Shown one piece after another: positions 28,721 to 35,560 of a stretch of 64,000 nt of DNA (within the stretch, counting starts at the first letter, position 1; every line of letters begins with the position of its first letter). The position numbers and the translations under genes were made by a program. Source of the stretch: Chromobacterium sp. IIBBL 290-4 (GTDB lineage: Bacteria; Pseudomonadota; Gammaproteobacteria; Burkholderiales; Chromobacteriaceae); NCBI RefSeq assembly GCF_024207115.1, contig NZ_CP100128.1:2046001-2110000 (forward strand), in the 5' to 3' direction. The notes below the pieces were generated by a model. It was given only the letters and a program-made list of their open reading frames with translations, was not told the DNA's origin and searched no databases.

Positions 28721-29410
28721 ATGACTCAAGCAACCAAGATTTTCATGACCGACGCCCAAGGCATGCGCTGGGTGAATGCCGACTACGTGAAGGAAGTGGC
28801 TGACGATATCGCCGATTTCGGCGGCAACCACGCTATCGACGGCAACGATCTGGACATAAAGCGCGACAGCATTTGGCGCATCTTCCGGGTGCGCGCCATG
28901 TGGCTGCTCATCCTGACCGCCTTCGGCATACTGACCAGCAGCATCATCGCTGGCCAAGCGGAACTGTTGGACAAAGCCATCATTTTGGCAGCCTTCCTGC
29001 CGGCCATCGTCGACATGGGCGGCAACTCCGCCAGCCAGGTGGCCACGCTGGTGATCCGCTCCATCGCGCTGCAAGACCTTAAGGTCCGCATCAAAGATGT
29101 GTTCCTGGTGCTGAAAAAGGAAATCGTGATCGCCTGCATGCTGGCCGTCGTAGTGGCGGTAGCCGAGGTGGTGATGGCTCACTTCACCAAGTCCCCGGGC
29201 GGCGACATCCTGCTGGTGGTGGGCGTGTCCATGTTCGCCTGCACGCTGACCGGCTCTGTCATCGGCGCCATCCTGCCCTTCGTGGCCAAGAAGTTCGGCG
29301 CCGATCCGGCCACCCTGTCCTCGCCGATGCTGACCAGCATTTGCGACTTCGTCGGCGTGCTGATCTATCTGGGCTTCGCCATGGTGATCCTGGGCGGCAA
29401 TCTGATGTAA
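28721..29410 (+). CDS. MgtE-type Mg2+ transporter lacking N and CBS gating domains
   Basis: 229 residues. After about 55 soluble residues come five predicted helices with the MgtE transporter-domain signatures: PAIVDMGGNSASQVATLVIRSI in helix 2 and FGADPATLSSPMLTSICDFVGVLIY before helix 5, holding the pore Asp. Canonical MgtE (about 450 residues) has an N domain and two CBS domains that close the channel when Mg2+ is high; both are absent here. The ATG has an AAAGGA ribosome site at seven bases. Expression may be set by the leader instead. Confidence 0.85.
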   Translation: MTQATKIFMTDAQGMRWVNADYVKEVADDIADFGGNHAIDGNDLDIKRDSIWRIFRVRAMWLLILTAFGILTSSIIAGQAELLDKAIILAAFLPAIVDMGGNSASQVATLVIRSIALQDLKVRIKDVFLVLKKEIVIACMLAVVVAVAEVVMAHFTKSPGGDILLVVGVSMFACTLTGSVIGAILPFVAKKFGADPATLSSPMLTSICDFVGVLIYLGFAMVILGGNLM

Positions 29411-29422
29411 CGCATTGCCGTG

Positions 29423-29456
29423 AAAAAAGCCTCTGGTCGAGAGACCGGAGGCTTTT
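29423..29456. terminator. Bidirectional terminator between mgtE and nuoA
   Basis: GCCTCTGGTC-GAGA-GACCGGAGGC hairpin flanked by an A-run on the left and a T-run on the right, so it can stop transcription from both converging genes. Confidence 0.85.
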
Positions 29457-29477
29457 GCTATTCGACGCGGGCGGGGT

Positions 29478-29837
29478 TTATTCCCACTTCAGCGCGCCCT
29501 TTTTCCACTCGTAGATGAAGCCTATGGTCAGAAAGCCCAGGAACACCGCCATCGCGCCCAGGCCGAACAGACCTAGCTCGTCTTTCAGCGTGACCGCCCA
29601 CGGGATCATGAAGGCCACTTCCAGATCGAACAGGATGAACAGGATGGCCACCAGGTAATAACGCACGTCAAAGCGCATCCGCGCGTCTTCAAATGCTTCG
29701 AAGCCGCATTCGTAGGGAGACAGCTTTGCCGGGTCCGGCCGGTCGGGGCCTAGGAAGCGGCCGGCCAGCATGGGCAGCACGCCTACCAAGAGGCCAACGA
29801 CGATGAACAGCAGGATGGGGAAGTAGTTTTCCAGCAT
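29478..29837 (-). CDS. nuoA: NADH-quinone oxidoreductase subunit A, solitary copy
   Basis: 119-residue three-helix subunit of complex I. Family motifs are clear: [37 protein letters not shown], split by the conserved Cys-Gly and the acidic FDLE helix. The ATG at 29837 (MLENYFP) gives the normal length, with an AGGA ribosome site; an in-frame ATG at 29930 would add an implausible Cys/Arg-rich leader. No nuoB or other complex I gene is adjacent, which is unusual because nuoA normally begins the nuo operon. Confidence 0.93.
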   Translation of the reverse strand: MLENYFPILLFIVVGLLVGVLPMLAGRFLGPDRPDPAKLSPYECGFEAFEDARMRFDVRYYLVAILFILFDLEVAFMIPWAVTLKDELGLFGLGAMAVFLGFLTIGFIYEWKKGALKWE

Positions 29838-30159
29838 GGTTCTATTCCTGATGGCGAAACAGAAATAGACCGCTCTGCGGCGGCAAGTGCCGGCAAAAAC
29901 GGTAAACCACGGGTAAAACCACGCTGGCATGCAGAAATAACAAGGGCCATCTCTTGGTGGATGGCCCGCTGTTGCGAGGCCGGCTTGGCGCCGGCTGGCC
30001 GTCGCCGTCCGGGCGTCCGCTCAGTTTGACCGGCGACAGGGTTCCTGGCCTGTGGACGCGGTCGGGTGGGGCTGAGCGGGGGCGGATGGCGGCGGCTGAC
30101 AAGCATTCTGTGTGCGATGCGCGTTCAGGTTTGCCGCTATGTTGATCTCCGTGGCAAGA
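29838..30159. other. Intergenic region upstream of nuoA
   Basis: 322 bases with no supported gene. It holds a perfect 8-bp hairpin (GGGCCATC/GATGGCCC, 29944-29967); read on the minus strand this is followed by TTGTTATTT and could weakly terminate transcription from the gene at 30160-30831 before nuoA. The nuoA promoter must lie between this hairpin and 29837 or further up. Confidence 0.4.
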
Positions 30160-30831
30160 CTATCGGAACTTCCTGTCCTTAATATCGGCAGCGCGCGGAG
30201 AAATTAAATCCCTGTTTTGGTTACGTTTTGTCTCGGTTTGTACGGCGTGCGCGCACTCTCCGATGAAGTGCCAGCGCAGATACGCAGCCTCGCCGGCGAT
30301 ATTGGACATCCGCCATGGCCGATAGCGTTTCAGACAGATGCCCACGGTGGCGTTGCCCAGTTTCGCGGGCGCGAGGCCTACCAGCATGGCGGCCCGTTGC
30401 CGCGCGTCCGGCAGCGTGGCTTCTCCGCGCCAATGGCGGCAGCTGGCGCAGTCGTTATGTTTAGCCGCTAGCCGCTCGGCCTGGGCGCGCGGCAGGCCGG
30501 CGTCGTATTCCAAAATCGCCGCCCGCTCTTCAAACGCCTCCACATCGTCGGCGTGGGCATGTTCCGGATGATGGGTATAAAGATGGGCGTCCAGCGCCGC
30601 GATCAAGTCCGCTGTGGCCACGCCGTCATCGTTCAATTGCCGGCCTAGCATCGCCAGCCAGCTGTCGCGGTCTGCATCGCGCCAGTTTTCCAGGCGGCAG
30701 ATCGTGCGGACGCGGTCTCGCAGCGCAGCGGGCAGCGTGGAGCGCAACGGCGCGCAGCGCAGAGGCGCCGGCGCATGGCGGGCCGTGGCGATGTGCAGCG
30801 GAGTATCAGCGGCTCTGATGAATGCGTTCAT
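30160..30831 (-). CDS. Phage- or island-type protein with a zinc-ribbon-like Cys motif
   Basis: 223 residues from the ATG at 30831; the open frame goes further up but lacks a better start. The C-terminal half has FEERAAILEYDAGLPRAQAERLAA followed by CASCRHW, GIC and GEC, a pattern I associate with small proteins of prophages and integrated elements. The N-terminus is basic. Function is not known. It lies 1.1 kb left of the satellite remnant and could be a relic of that element or of another one. Confidence 0.55.
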   Translation of the reverse strand: MNAFIRAADTPLHIATARHAPAPLRCAPLRSTLPAALRDRVRTICRLENWRDADRDSWLAMLGRQLNDDGVATADLIAALDAHLYTHHPEHAHADDVEAFEERAAILEYDAGLPRAQAERLAAKHNDCASCRHWRGEATLPDARQRAAMLVGLAPAKLGNATVGICLKRYRPWRMSNIAGEAAYLRWHFIGECAHAVQTETKRNQNRDLISPRAADIKDRKFR

Positions 30832-31027
30832 GCCCTGCCTTTCTGTCGGCGTGGTATCGGGAAAACTAGGCGATAGGGTGGGGCTGCGAGCGGGGCGGAG
30901 CGAGCCGACAGGGTTCAGCGCTGACATGCGGAAACGGCAAAGCATTTGCCACGCGTTGCAATTACAATGGCATGTTTGGCGCTGCACCCTTTGCTGCCAG
31001 CGCCGTCGTTTAAGAAAGCCCACCGCT

Positions 31028-31816
31028 ATGGAACACGCCGCCGCTACACGCGATATTGCTCAACCTTGTCTCACCGCATCCTATGGACCGGATGCAGCGC
31101 AGGCGGGCGATCTTTACCTTCCCGCCCAGCCGCATCCCGCCGTGGTTTGCTTGCTGCATGGCGGTTTTTGGCGCATGCCTTATGGCCGCGAGCAGATGCA
31201 TGCCGTCGCGCAGGACTTGGTCGCCCGCGGTTTCGCGGTATGGAATCTGGGCTATCGCCGCATCGGCGCGCCGACCGGCGGCTGGCCGAATACCGGCGAC
31301 GATGTGCTGCGCGGCATCGAATACCTGTCTAGCCTGGCTGGCAAGGGCATCGCGCTGGACCTGGACCGTATCGCGCTGGTGGGGCATTCGGCCGGCGGGC
31401 AGCTGGCTCTGTGGGCTGCCGCGCAGGAGCTGAACGGCATCCGTGTCCGGGCGGTGGCGGGAGAGGCGCCGGTCAGCGATCTGCACGCCGCTTACCAGTT
31501 GGGCCTGGGCCGGTGCTCGGCGCAGGAACTGCTGGGCGCTACGCCGGATGCGCAGCCGAAACGTTACGCCGCCGCCTCGCCTCTGCACTGTTTACCTCTG
31601 CGCATTCCGCAGCTTGTGGTCCACGCCATCGACGACCAGGCTGTGCCCATCGATATGTCGCGCGCTTACGCGGCTGCCGCCCGCGCCGCGGGCGATGCCA
31701 TCACGCTGCGGGAGCTGTCGGATTCCGACCATATGGCCTTTATCGACCCGGCCAGCAGCGCCCATGCCGTTGTGCGCGAGTGGTTATCCACCGCCTTGGG
31801 TGTGAGTGAGCCGTGA
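31028..31816 (+). CDS. Alpha/beta hydrolase (kynurenine-formamidase/BD-FAE-like esterase)
   Basis: 262-residue hydrolase fold. Oxyanion motif HGGFWRMPYGRE (about residue 44), nucleophile elbow GHSAGGQLA (about residue 121), acid near HAIDDQAVPID and catalytic His in SDSDHMAFIDP. The HGGFW form and domain size resemble kynurenine formamidase-type esterases, but no tryptophan genes are nearby. The frame is open well upstream; the ATG at 31028 starts close to the conserved fold. Confidence 0.85.
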   Translation: MEHAAATRDIAQPCLTASYGPDAAQAGDLYLPAQPHPAVVCLLHGGFWRMPYGREQMHAVAQDLVARGFAVWNLGYRRIGAPTGGWPNTGDDVLRGIEYLSSLAGKGIALDLDRIALVGHSAGGQLALWAAAQELNGIRVRAVAGEAPVSDLHAAYQLGLGRCSAQELLGATPDAQPKRYAAASPLHCLPLRIPQLVVHAIDDQAVPIDMSRAYAAAARAAGDAITLRELSDSDHMAFIDPASSAHAVVREWLSTALGVSEP

Positions 31817-31854
31817 TGTGGATAAAAAAGCGCTGCGGCGAAAGCTGTGGATAA
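31784..31854. promoter_or_regulatory. Three DnaA-box-like sequences
   Basis: TTATCCACC (31784-31792, in the hydrolase gene) and two perfect TGTGGATAA copies (31817-31825 and 31846-31854, the reverse complement of TTATCCACA) lie within 71 bases. Two 9-mers identical to the strong DnaA box 29 bases apart are unlikely to be chance, but there is no dnaA gene or AT-rich unwinding element here. Confidence 0.4.
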
Positions 31855-31954
31855 ATTGTCCAGACGCGGAGATCAGGCCGAGGAGGCTCGCAAGCCGCTG
31901 CTCCCTCATTGGGTCTTCACGGGGTATGTCTTGTTTGCGTTTGAGCTCAGGGAG

Positions 31955-32990
31955 GGCTTTGTTGCACAAATCACCCTCCCAGCAGGCGGGGTAGAATGAC
32001 GGCATGAGCAAGCCCGCCCCGCCCAAGTACAAGACCACCAACTGGAAGACCTACAATGCTGCGCTCAAGGCGCGTGGGTCGCTGATGATCTGGTTGGACC
32101 GTGACATGCGCTGGCATGGCTCTGCAGTCGGCAAACGTGGACGGACACCGACTTTCAGCGATGCCGCCATTCAGTTCTGCCTGACGATCAAATGCCTGTT
32201 CAATCTTGCGCTCCGACAGGCCGTGGGTATGGTGCAAAGCCTGCTCAAACTGGCGGGGCTGGACTGGCTGACGCCGGACTACAGCACCGTGTGCCGGCGG
32301 CAAAAGCATTTGCAGGTGGCCATTCCTTGCCGTCCAACCACGACCGGGCTGCACCTGTTGATCGACAGCACCGGCATCAAGATGCTGGGTGAAGGCGAAT
32401 GGAAAACGAAGAAACACGGCGCGGAGTACCGCCGTCAGTGGCGCAAGGTGCATTTGGGCATTGATGCGCAGACGCTGGAAATCCGGGCGATTGAAGTGAC
32501 CGACAACGCGGTGGGCGATGCGCCAATGTTGCCGGAGTTGCTGGACCAGATTTCCGCGGGGGAAAGGATTGCTGCAGTAAGTGGCGATGGTGCCTACGAC
32601 ACCAAAGGCTGCCATGAAGCGATTGCCAAGCGAAAAGCCGAGGCGGTGATTCCTACCCGAAAGAATGCCAAGCCGTGGAAGGAAAATCGGTTGGGCGCCC
32701 ATGTCCGAAACGAGATACTGCGTGCTACCCGGCTCCTGGGTCGAGCGATCTGGAGGAAATGGAGCGGTTACCATCGCCGCAGCCTGGTGGAAACCAAGAT
32801 GCGCTGTTTCAAGCTGCTGGGCGAGCGGGTAATGGCAAGGGACTTCGACCGTCAAGTCGCAGAGCTCCAAGTGCGAGCGGCGATCTTGAACCGCTTCACG
32901 CGGCTCGGGACGCCGATGACGGTGCGCATGCCATAAATCCGTCCGGGGAAAGGGGCTTTGCATGCCGAAGCCTATTTATGCAACAAAGCC
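31955..32990 (+). mobile_element. IS5-family element, IS903 group, copy 1
   Basis: 1036 bp with terminal inverted repeats GGCTTTGTTGCACAAAT (left) and GGCTTTGTTGCATAAAT (right end, complement), like those of IS903. Flanking 9-mers differ (CTCAGGGAG left, CTGCAGTTG right), so there is no target duplication. The right end cuts into an ogr/delta gene. Confidence 0.95.
32004..32936 (+). CDS. IS5-family (IS903 group) transposase, copy 1
   Basis: 310-residue DDE transposase. Catalytic aspartates are in LLIDSTGIKM and SGDGAYDT, and the glutamate is in the Y-x2-R-x3-E-x6-K signature YHRRSLVETKMRCFK. Length is that of IS903 transposases. It is intact, with no frameshift, and its translation is identical to the copy at 36733-37665, so both elements could still be active. 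Confidence 0.95.
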   Translation: MSKPAPPKYKTTNWKTYNAALKARGSLMIWLDRDMRWHGSAVGKRGRTPTFSDAAIQFCLTIKCLFNLALRQAVGMVQSLLKLAGLDWLTPDYSTVCRRQKHLQVAIPCRPTTTGLHLLIDSTGIKMLGEGEWKTKKHGAEYRRQWRKVHLGIDAQTLEIRAIEVTDNAVGDAPMLPELLDQISAGERIAAVSGDGAYDTKGCHEAIAKRKAEAVIPTRKNAKPWKENRLGAHVRNEILRATRLLGRAIWRKWSGYHRRSLVETKMRCFKLLGERVMARDFDRQVAELQVRAAILNRFTRLGTPMTVRMP

Positions 32991-33085
32991 CTGCAGTTGT
33001 AGTAAATCTCCTTGGCGGTGGCGGACAGCATGCGGCTGGTGCGCACCCGCGACATCGCGCCGCATAGCGGGCAGGGAAAGGCCAT
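32972..33085 (-). pseudogene. Ogr/Delta zinc-finger late activator, truncated by IS copy 1
   Basis: Reads MAFPCPLCGAMSRVRTSRML and on to KEIYYNC before running into the IS; the last six residues (RALLHK) come from the IS end. The CPLC...RTSR...YYNC pattern is the P2 Ogr / P4 Delta family, which activates late promoters of P2-like phages and satellites. The second Cys pair of the zinc finger (usually C.N..C) is lost apart from one Cys, so the protein is probably inactive. The start is ten bases after the capsid gene. Confidence 0.8.
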
Positions 33086-33095
33086 CTCTGTCTCC

Positions 33096-34085
33096 TCAGT
33101 CCACGATTTCCACGTCTTCAATCAGCGCGCAGGCGGCCAGGTTCTCGATCACATAGGCGTCGGCGCTGGAGTGGTAGAACAGCACGCTGTTGATGGACGG
33201 TTCTTCCTGATAGCGGTAGCGCACAGCGTTTTGGTTGAAGTACAGCGACAGGTTGTCGAGTCGGGTAATCAGGATGCTGTCGCCGGGGAAGAAGGCGGCC
33301 GTCGCCGCTTGCAGGCCGCCCAGCCGCTGCTTGTGGAACACCAGATCGTCCCACGGCTCGGCCTGGCCGCTCGGCTCGCATACTGCGTCTGGCAGCAGGT
33401 CTGCGCCGACCAGCGCCACCAGCAGCGGATCATCGCGCCAGGCCGGCGCCAGCAAGTTGTTGACGGCATGGCGCACCAGGCGGTGCAGGCTGCGGAAGCG
33501 CTGGCCTTCGCCGACCCGCACGCGCTCCAGGCACGCTTTCGGCGCTTGCTCGCGGATCTGCTGCAGCCAGCCGATATTGACGTCCTGTAGCTGCGGATGC
33601 TGCTCCCGGTCAGAGTCTTTGGCGCGCATCAGGCCACGGAAGCCGATCATCACTCGGTCCAGCAGAATCCGCCGGTCCAGCGTCTGCCGCGCGCGGGCCT
33701 CGAACAAGGCTTGGTCTTGCGCCTCGTTCATCCAGGCGTCCAGCGTGGCGTAATCAAAGGCGGCATCAAAGTTGGTCTGCTGGCAGAAGTATTGCGCCGG
33801 CTGCCAGGTCTGTTGCGCCGGCTGGCGCGCATGGCGGTTGGTGTCCACCGTGGCGGCCAAGGTGCCGGCAAGGTCGAAGTTTTGCGAGCGGCCTTTGATC
33901 TCGGCCACGCCCAGCACATTGATGGCGGACAGCAGCCGGCTCTTGGCTTTCAGCGCCTGAATGCGGGCCTGCGCGGCTTGCGGCTCCGGGGCGGCATGGC
34001 AAATCCCTGGGGATTGGTGGGCGTCCATATGGCTGAAGTAACGGCCGATGAAGTGGTCCAGGGCTTGGCGGGTCGTGTTTTGCAT
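33096..34085 (-). CDS. P2-family (GpN-like) major capsid protein
   Basis: 329 residues that follow P2 GpN along most of its length: SRLLSAINVLGVAEIKG near the N-terminus, MNEAQDQALFEARARQTLDRRILLDRVMIGFRG, HPQLQDVNIGWLQQIREQAP, NNLLAPAWRDDPLLVALVG, then FFPGDSILITRLDNLSLYF and VIENLAACALIEDVEI (written as separate short blocks of the HK97-fold capsid). P2 GpN is about 357 residues. Typical P4 lacks a capsid gene and uses that of its helper, so a capsid in this satellite is notable. No portal, terminase or tail genes are present. Confidence 0.85.
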   Translation of the reverse strand: MQNTTRQALDHFIGRYFSHMDAHQSPGICHAAPEPQAAQARIQALKAKSRLLSAINVLGVAEIKGRSQNFDLAGTLAATVDTNRHARQPAQQTWQPAQYFCQQTNFDAAFDYATLDAWMNEAQDQALFEARARQTLDRRILLDRVMIGFRGLMRAKDSDREQHPQLQDVNIGWLQQIREQAPKACLERVRVGEGQRFRSLHRLVRHAVNNLLAPAWRDDPLLVALVGADLLPDAVCEPSGQAEPWDDLVFHKQRLGGLQAATAAFFPGDSILITRLDNLSLYFNQNAVRYRYQEEPSINSVLFYHSSADAYVIENLAACALIEDVEIVD

Positions 34086-34099
34086 GGCGGCGGTCTCGC

Positions 34100-34825
34100 T
34101 TAACGGTTGATCAGGGCTTGGTATTGCGCGTCGCGCTCGGCTTGATAGCGCCGACGGGCCAGCGGGTTGTGCGCCATCGAGGCCGGGGCGGCCAGCGCCG
34201 GCAGCGGCCGATTGAGCAGGGCCAGCAAGTCATCCGGTTCCGCCTGCGCGGCGGATTGCAGCGCCTGTTGCAGCTCGCCCGGCTGCTGCGCGGCAAAGAA
34301 TTCTTCGTGATTTCTGCGCAGCTCGGCGCGGCCGAACAGCCGTTCAATGCACGCCTTCGGCGCTTCAGCCAGCAGCAGCGCCAGCACCGGCAGCTGTTGC
34401 CCCCATTGCGCGATTTGATCGTCCAGCACCGCGTCCCAATACTGGCGGCGCAGCGCGTGGCGTGCCTCGACCAGCGCTTCGCGCTGCTCGAACAACGTCT
34501 CCTGCTGCATTTCGGCTTGGATCTTTTCTTCCTCGGCGATCTTCAGCGTTTCTTCGGCCAATTCCAGATTGGCCATTTCCTTGCTCTTCAGCTCGCGCAC
34601 CGCCTTGGTGGGAATGCCCAAGGACGTGCGCATCGCCTGGCGGCAATCCTTGCGCGCCTGCTCGGCTTCGTTGCGCAGCGCTTCAGCGGTTTGGACGCGG
34701 CGGGCAGCGTTGTCAGCCAGCATCTGCCAGGCGGAGAGGTCTTGCTCGAAGGCGGCCAGGCGTTCGGTCAGGCCGGCGACGGCGAAAGCGACGGTTTCTT
34801 GGGTGTTGGGGTTCTGGATATGCAT
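34100..34825 (-). CDS. Coiled-coil protein upstream of the capsid gene (possible scaffold, Sid- or Psu-like)
   Basis: 241 residues, strongly helical, Glu/Gln/Ala-rich, with a probable coiled coil at about 20-135 and a Pro/Ala-rich C-terminus. Position directly before the capsid gene matches the scaffold gene order of P2 (O before N) and the sid/psu block of P4; the length is near that of P4 Sid. I see no decisive motif. It shares the ACIERLFGRAELRR-type segment with the capsid frame only by composition. A scaffold or capsid-size role is inference from context. Confidence 0.55.
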   Translation of the reverse strand: MHIQNPNTQETVAFAVAGLTERLAAFEQDLSAWQMLADNAARRVQTAEALRNEAEQARKDCRQAMRTSLGIPTKAVRELKSKEMANLELAEETLKIAEEEKIQAEMQQETLFEQREALVEARHALRRQYWDAVLDDQIAQWGQQLPVLALLLAEAPKACIERLFGRAELRRNHEEFFAAQQPGELQQALQSAAQAEPDDLLALLNRPLPALAAPASMAHNPLARRRYQAERDAQYQALINR

Positions 34826-34855
34826 GTTCTGAGTCCGGGTGCGTTTATTGAGGTT

Positions 34856-35074
34856 TTAGGTGTGGCGGGCGGCGATGCGATCCACCATCCAGGCGTCGAT
34901 TTCAGACGACAGCCAGGCCACGCTTTTACCGCCCAGCGGCACCGGGGCCGGAAAGCTGCCGCGCTTGATGGCGTCGTATACCGACGAGCGGGACAAGCCG
35001 CAGGTGGAAATGACTTCCGGCAAGCGCAGAAAGCGCAGCGGCTGGGCGGTGAGCGAAGGGGCAATGGCGGTCAT
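34856..35074 (-). CDS. AlpA-family DNA-binding regulator/excisionase
   Basis: 72-residue AlpA/Vis-type protein with a winged-HTH: FLRLPEVISTCGLSRSSVYDAIKRGSFP, then the GGKSVAWLSSEIDAWM wing and recognition end. In P4, Vis of this family acts as excisionase and regulator. The ATG at 35074 has an AAGGA ribosome site; the longer open frame upstream has no plausible start. It heads a tight minus-strand operon with the coiled-coil, capsid and ogr genes. Confidence 0.9.
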   Translation of the reverse strand: MTAIAPSLTAQPLRFLRLPEVISTCGLSRSSVYDAIKRGSFPAPVPLGGKSVAWLSSEIDAWMVDRIAARHT

Positions 35075-35176
35075 TGGATTTGTCCTTATCGTTTTGACTG
35101 AATATCTGTGGATGCAATCGGATGCGCCGATCAGCGAATGCAGTATTTCAGAAATTTCAAATCGAGTTTGGCGGGC

Positions 35177-35203
35177 TTGTTGTGTGGCATCGCCACACAA
35201 CAA
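35177..35203. promoter_or_regulatory. Perfect 12-bp-arm palindrome upstream of alpA
   Basis: TTGTTGTGTGGC, three bases, GCCACACAACAA. Its centre is about 116 bases before the alpA start codon. It has a TGT...ACA dyad as in Ogr/Delta sites, which are centred near -55 of late promoters, but the internal spacing (13 rather than 12 bases) is not exact. No T-run follows, so it is not a terminator. Confidence 0.5.
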
Positions 35204-35290
35204 CGAAACTTGAAAAGCCGGAAAAACTCAGTTTTGGCTATTGACGAGAGGAGGGGAAAGCCAAATAGACAGCGGAAAATGTGAATCACT

Positions 35291-35330
35291 GGACCGTATC
35301 GGACTGATATGGACGCCATCGGACATACTC
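35291..35330. repeat. Four tandem 10-bp repeats GGACnnnATC
   Basis: GGAC occurs at 35291, 35301, 35311 and 35321, each unit exactly ten bases: GGACCGTATC, GGACTGATAT, GGACGCCATC, GGACATACTC. Ten-base phasing puts each copy on the same face of the helix, as in protein-binding arrays. It lies in the non-coding region between alpA and the cargo gene. Confidence 0.6.
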
Positions 35331-35394
35331 GGCGGCAGATTTAAGCGGGAAGATATGGAGAAGGGCGGAAACGTCAGTCAGCGAAAAGCGCGGC

Positions 35395-35496
35395 TGCATG
35401 CATAGAGTGCATGAAAACGCATGAATTTTGGCAGGGAGAAAACAGCGCGCCAGGCCATACGGTGCGGGCCTGGCGCGGGCTCATGCAGGTGCATGA
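35395..35496. repeat. Cluster of TGCATGA-like repeats with an 11-bp inverted repeat
   Basis: TGCATGCA (35395), TGCATGA (35408), CGCATGA (35418), TCATGCA inverted (35481) and TGCATGA (35490) surround an inverted repeat, CGCGCCAGGCC / GGCCTGGCGCG (35446-35456 and 35467-35477, ten-base loop). Such iteron-plus-hairpin layouts occur at origins and at repressor sites of small elements. Function here is inferred, not shown. Confidence 0.45.
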
Positions 35497-35560
35497 TTAG
35501 CGGCACATGAAGCGCGGGGGTGAGGCGGGGCTTCGATAGCGCGCGCTGGGGGTAAAAGAC

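Larger units (their letters stand above)
35075..35560. other. Non-coding control region of the satellite
   Basis: 486 bases without a gene. It carries the palindrome, the 10-bp tandem repeats and the TGCATGA cluster listed separately, and separates the capsid operon from the cargo gene. It must hold the alpA promoter and possibly an origin, since the alpha-type replication gene that would bind it is missing from the window. Confidence 0.5.

Noticed and set aside
29838..31954. Left attachment site of the satellite (repeat of the tRNA-Leu 3' end)
   Set aside because: No stretch resembling the tRNA 3' sequence (GGTGCCCAGAGTCGG) was found, so no attL is called.
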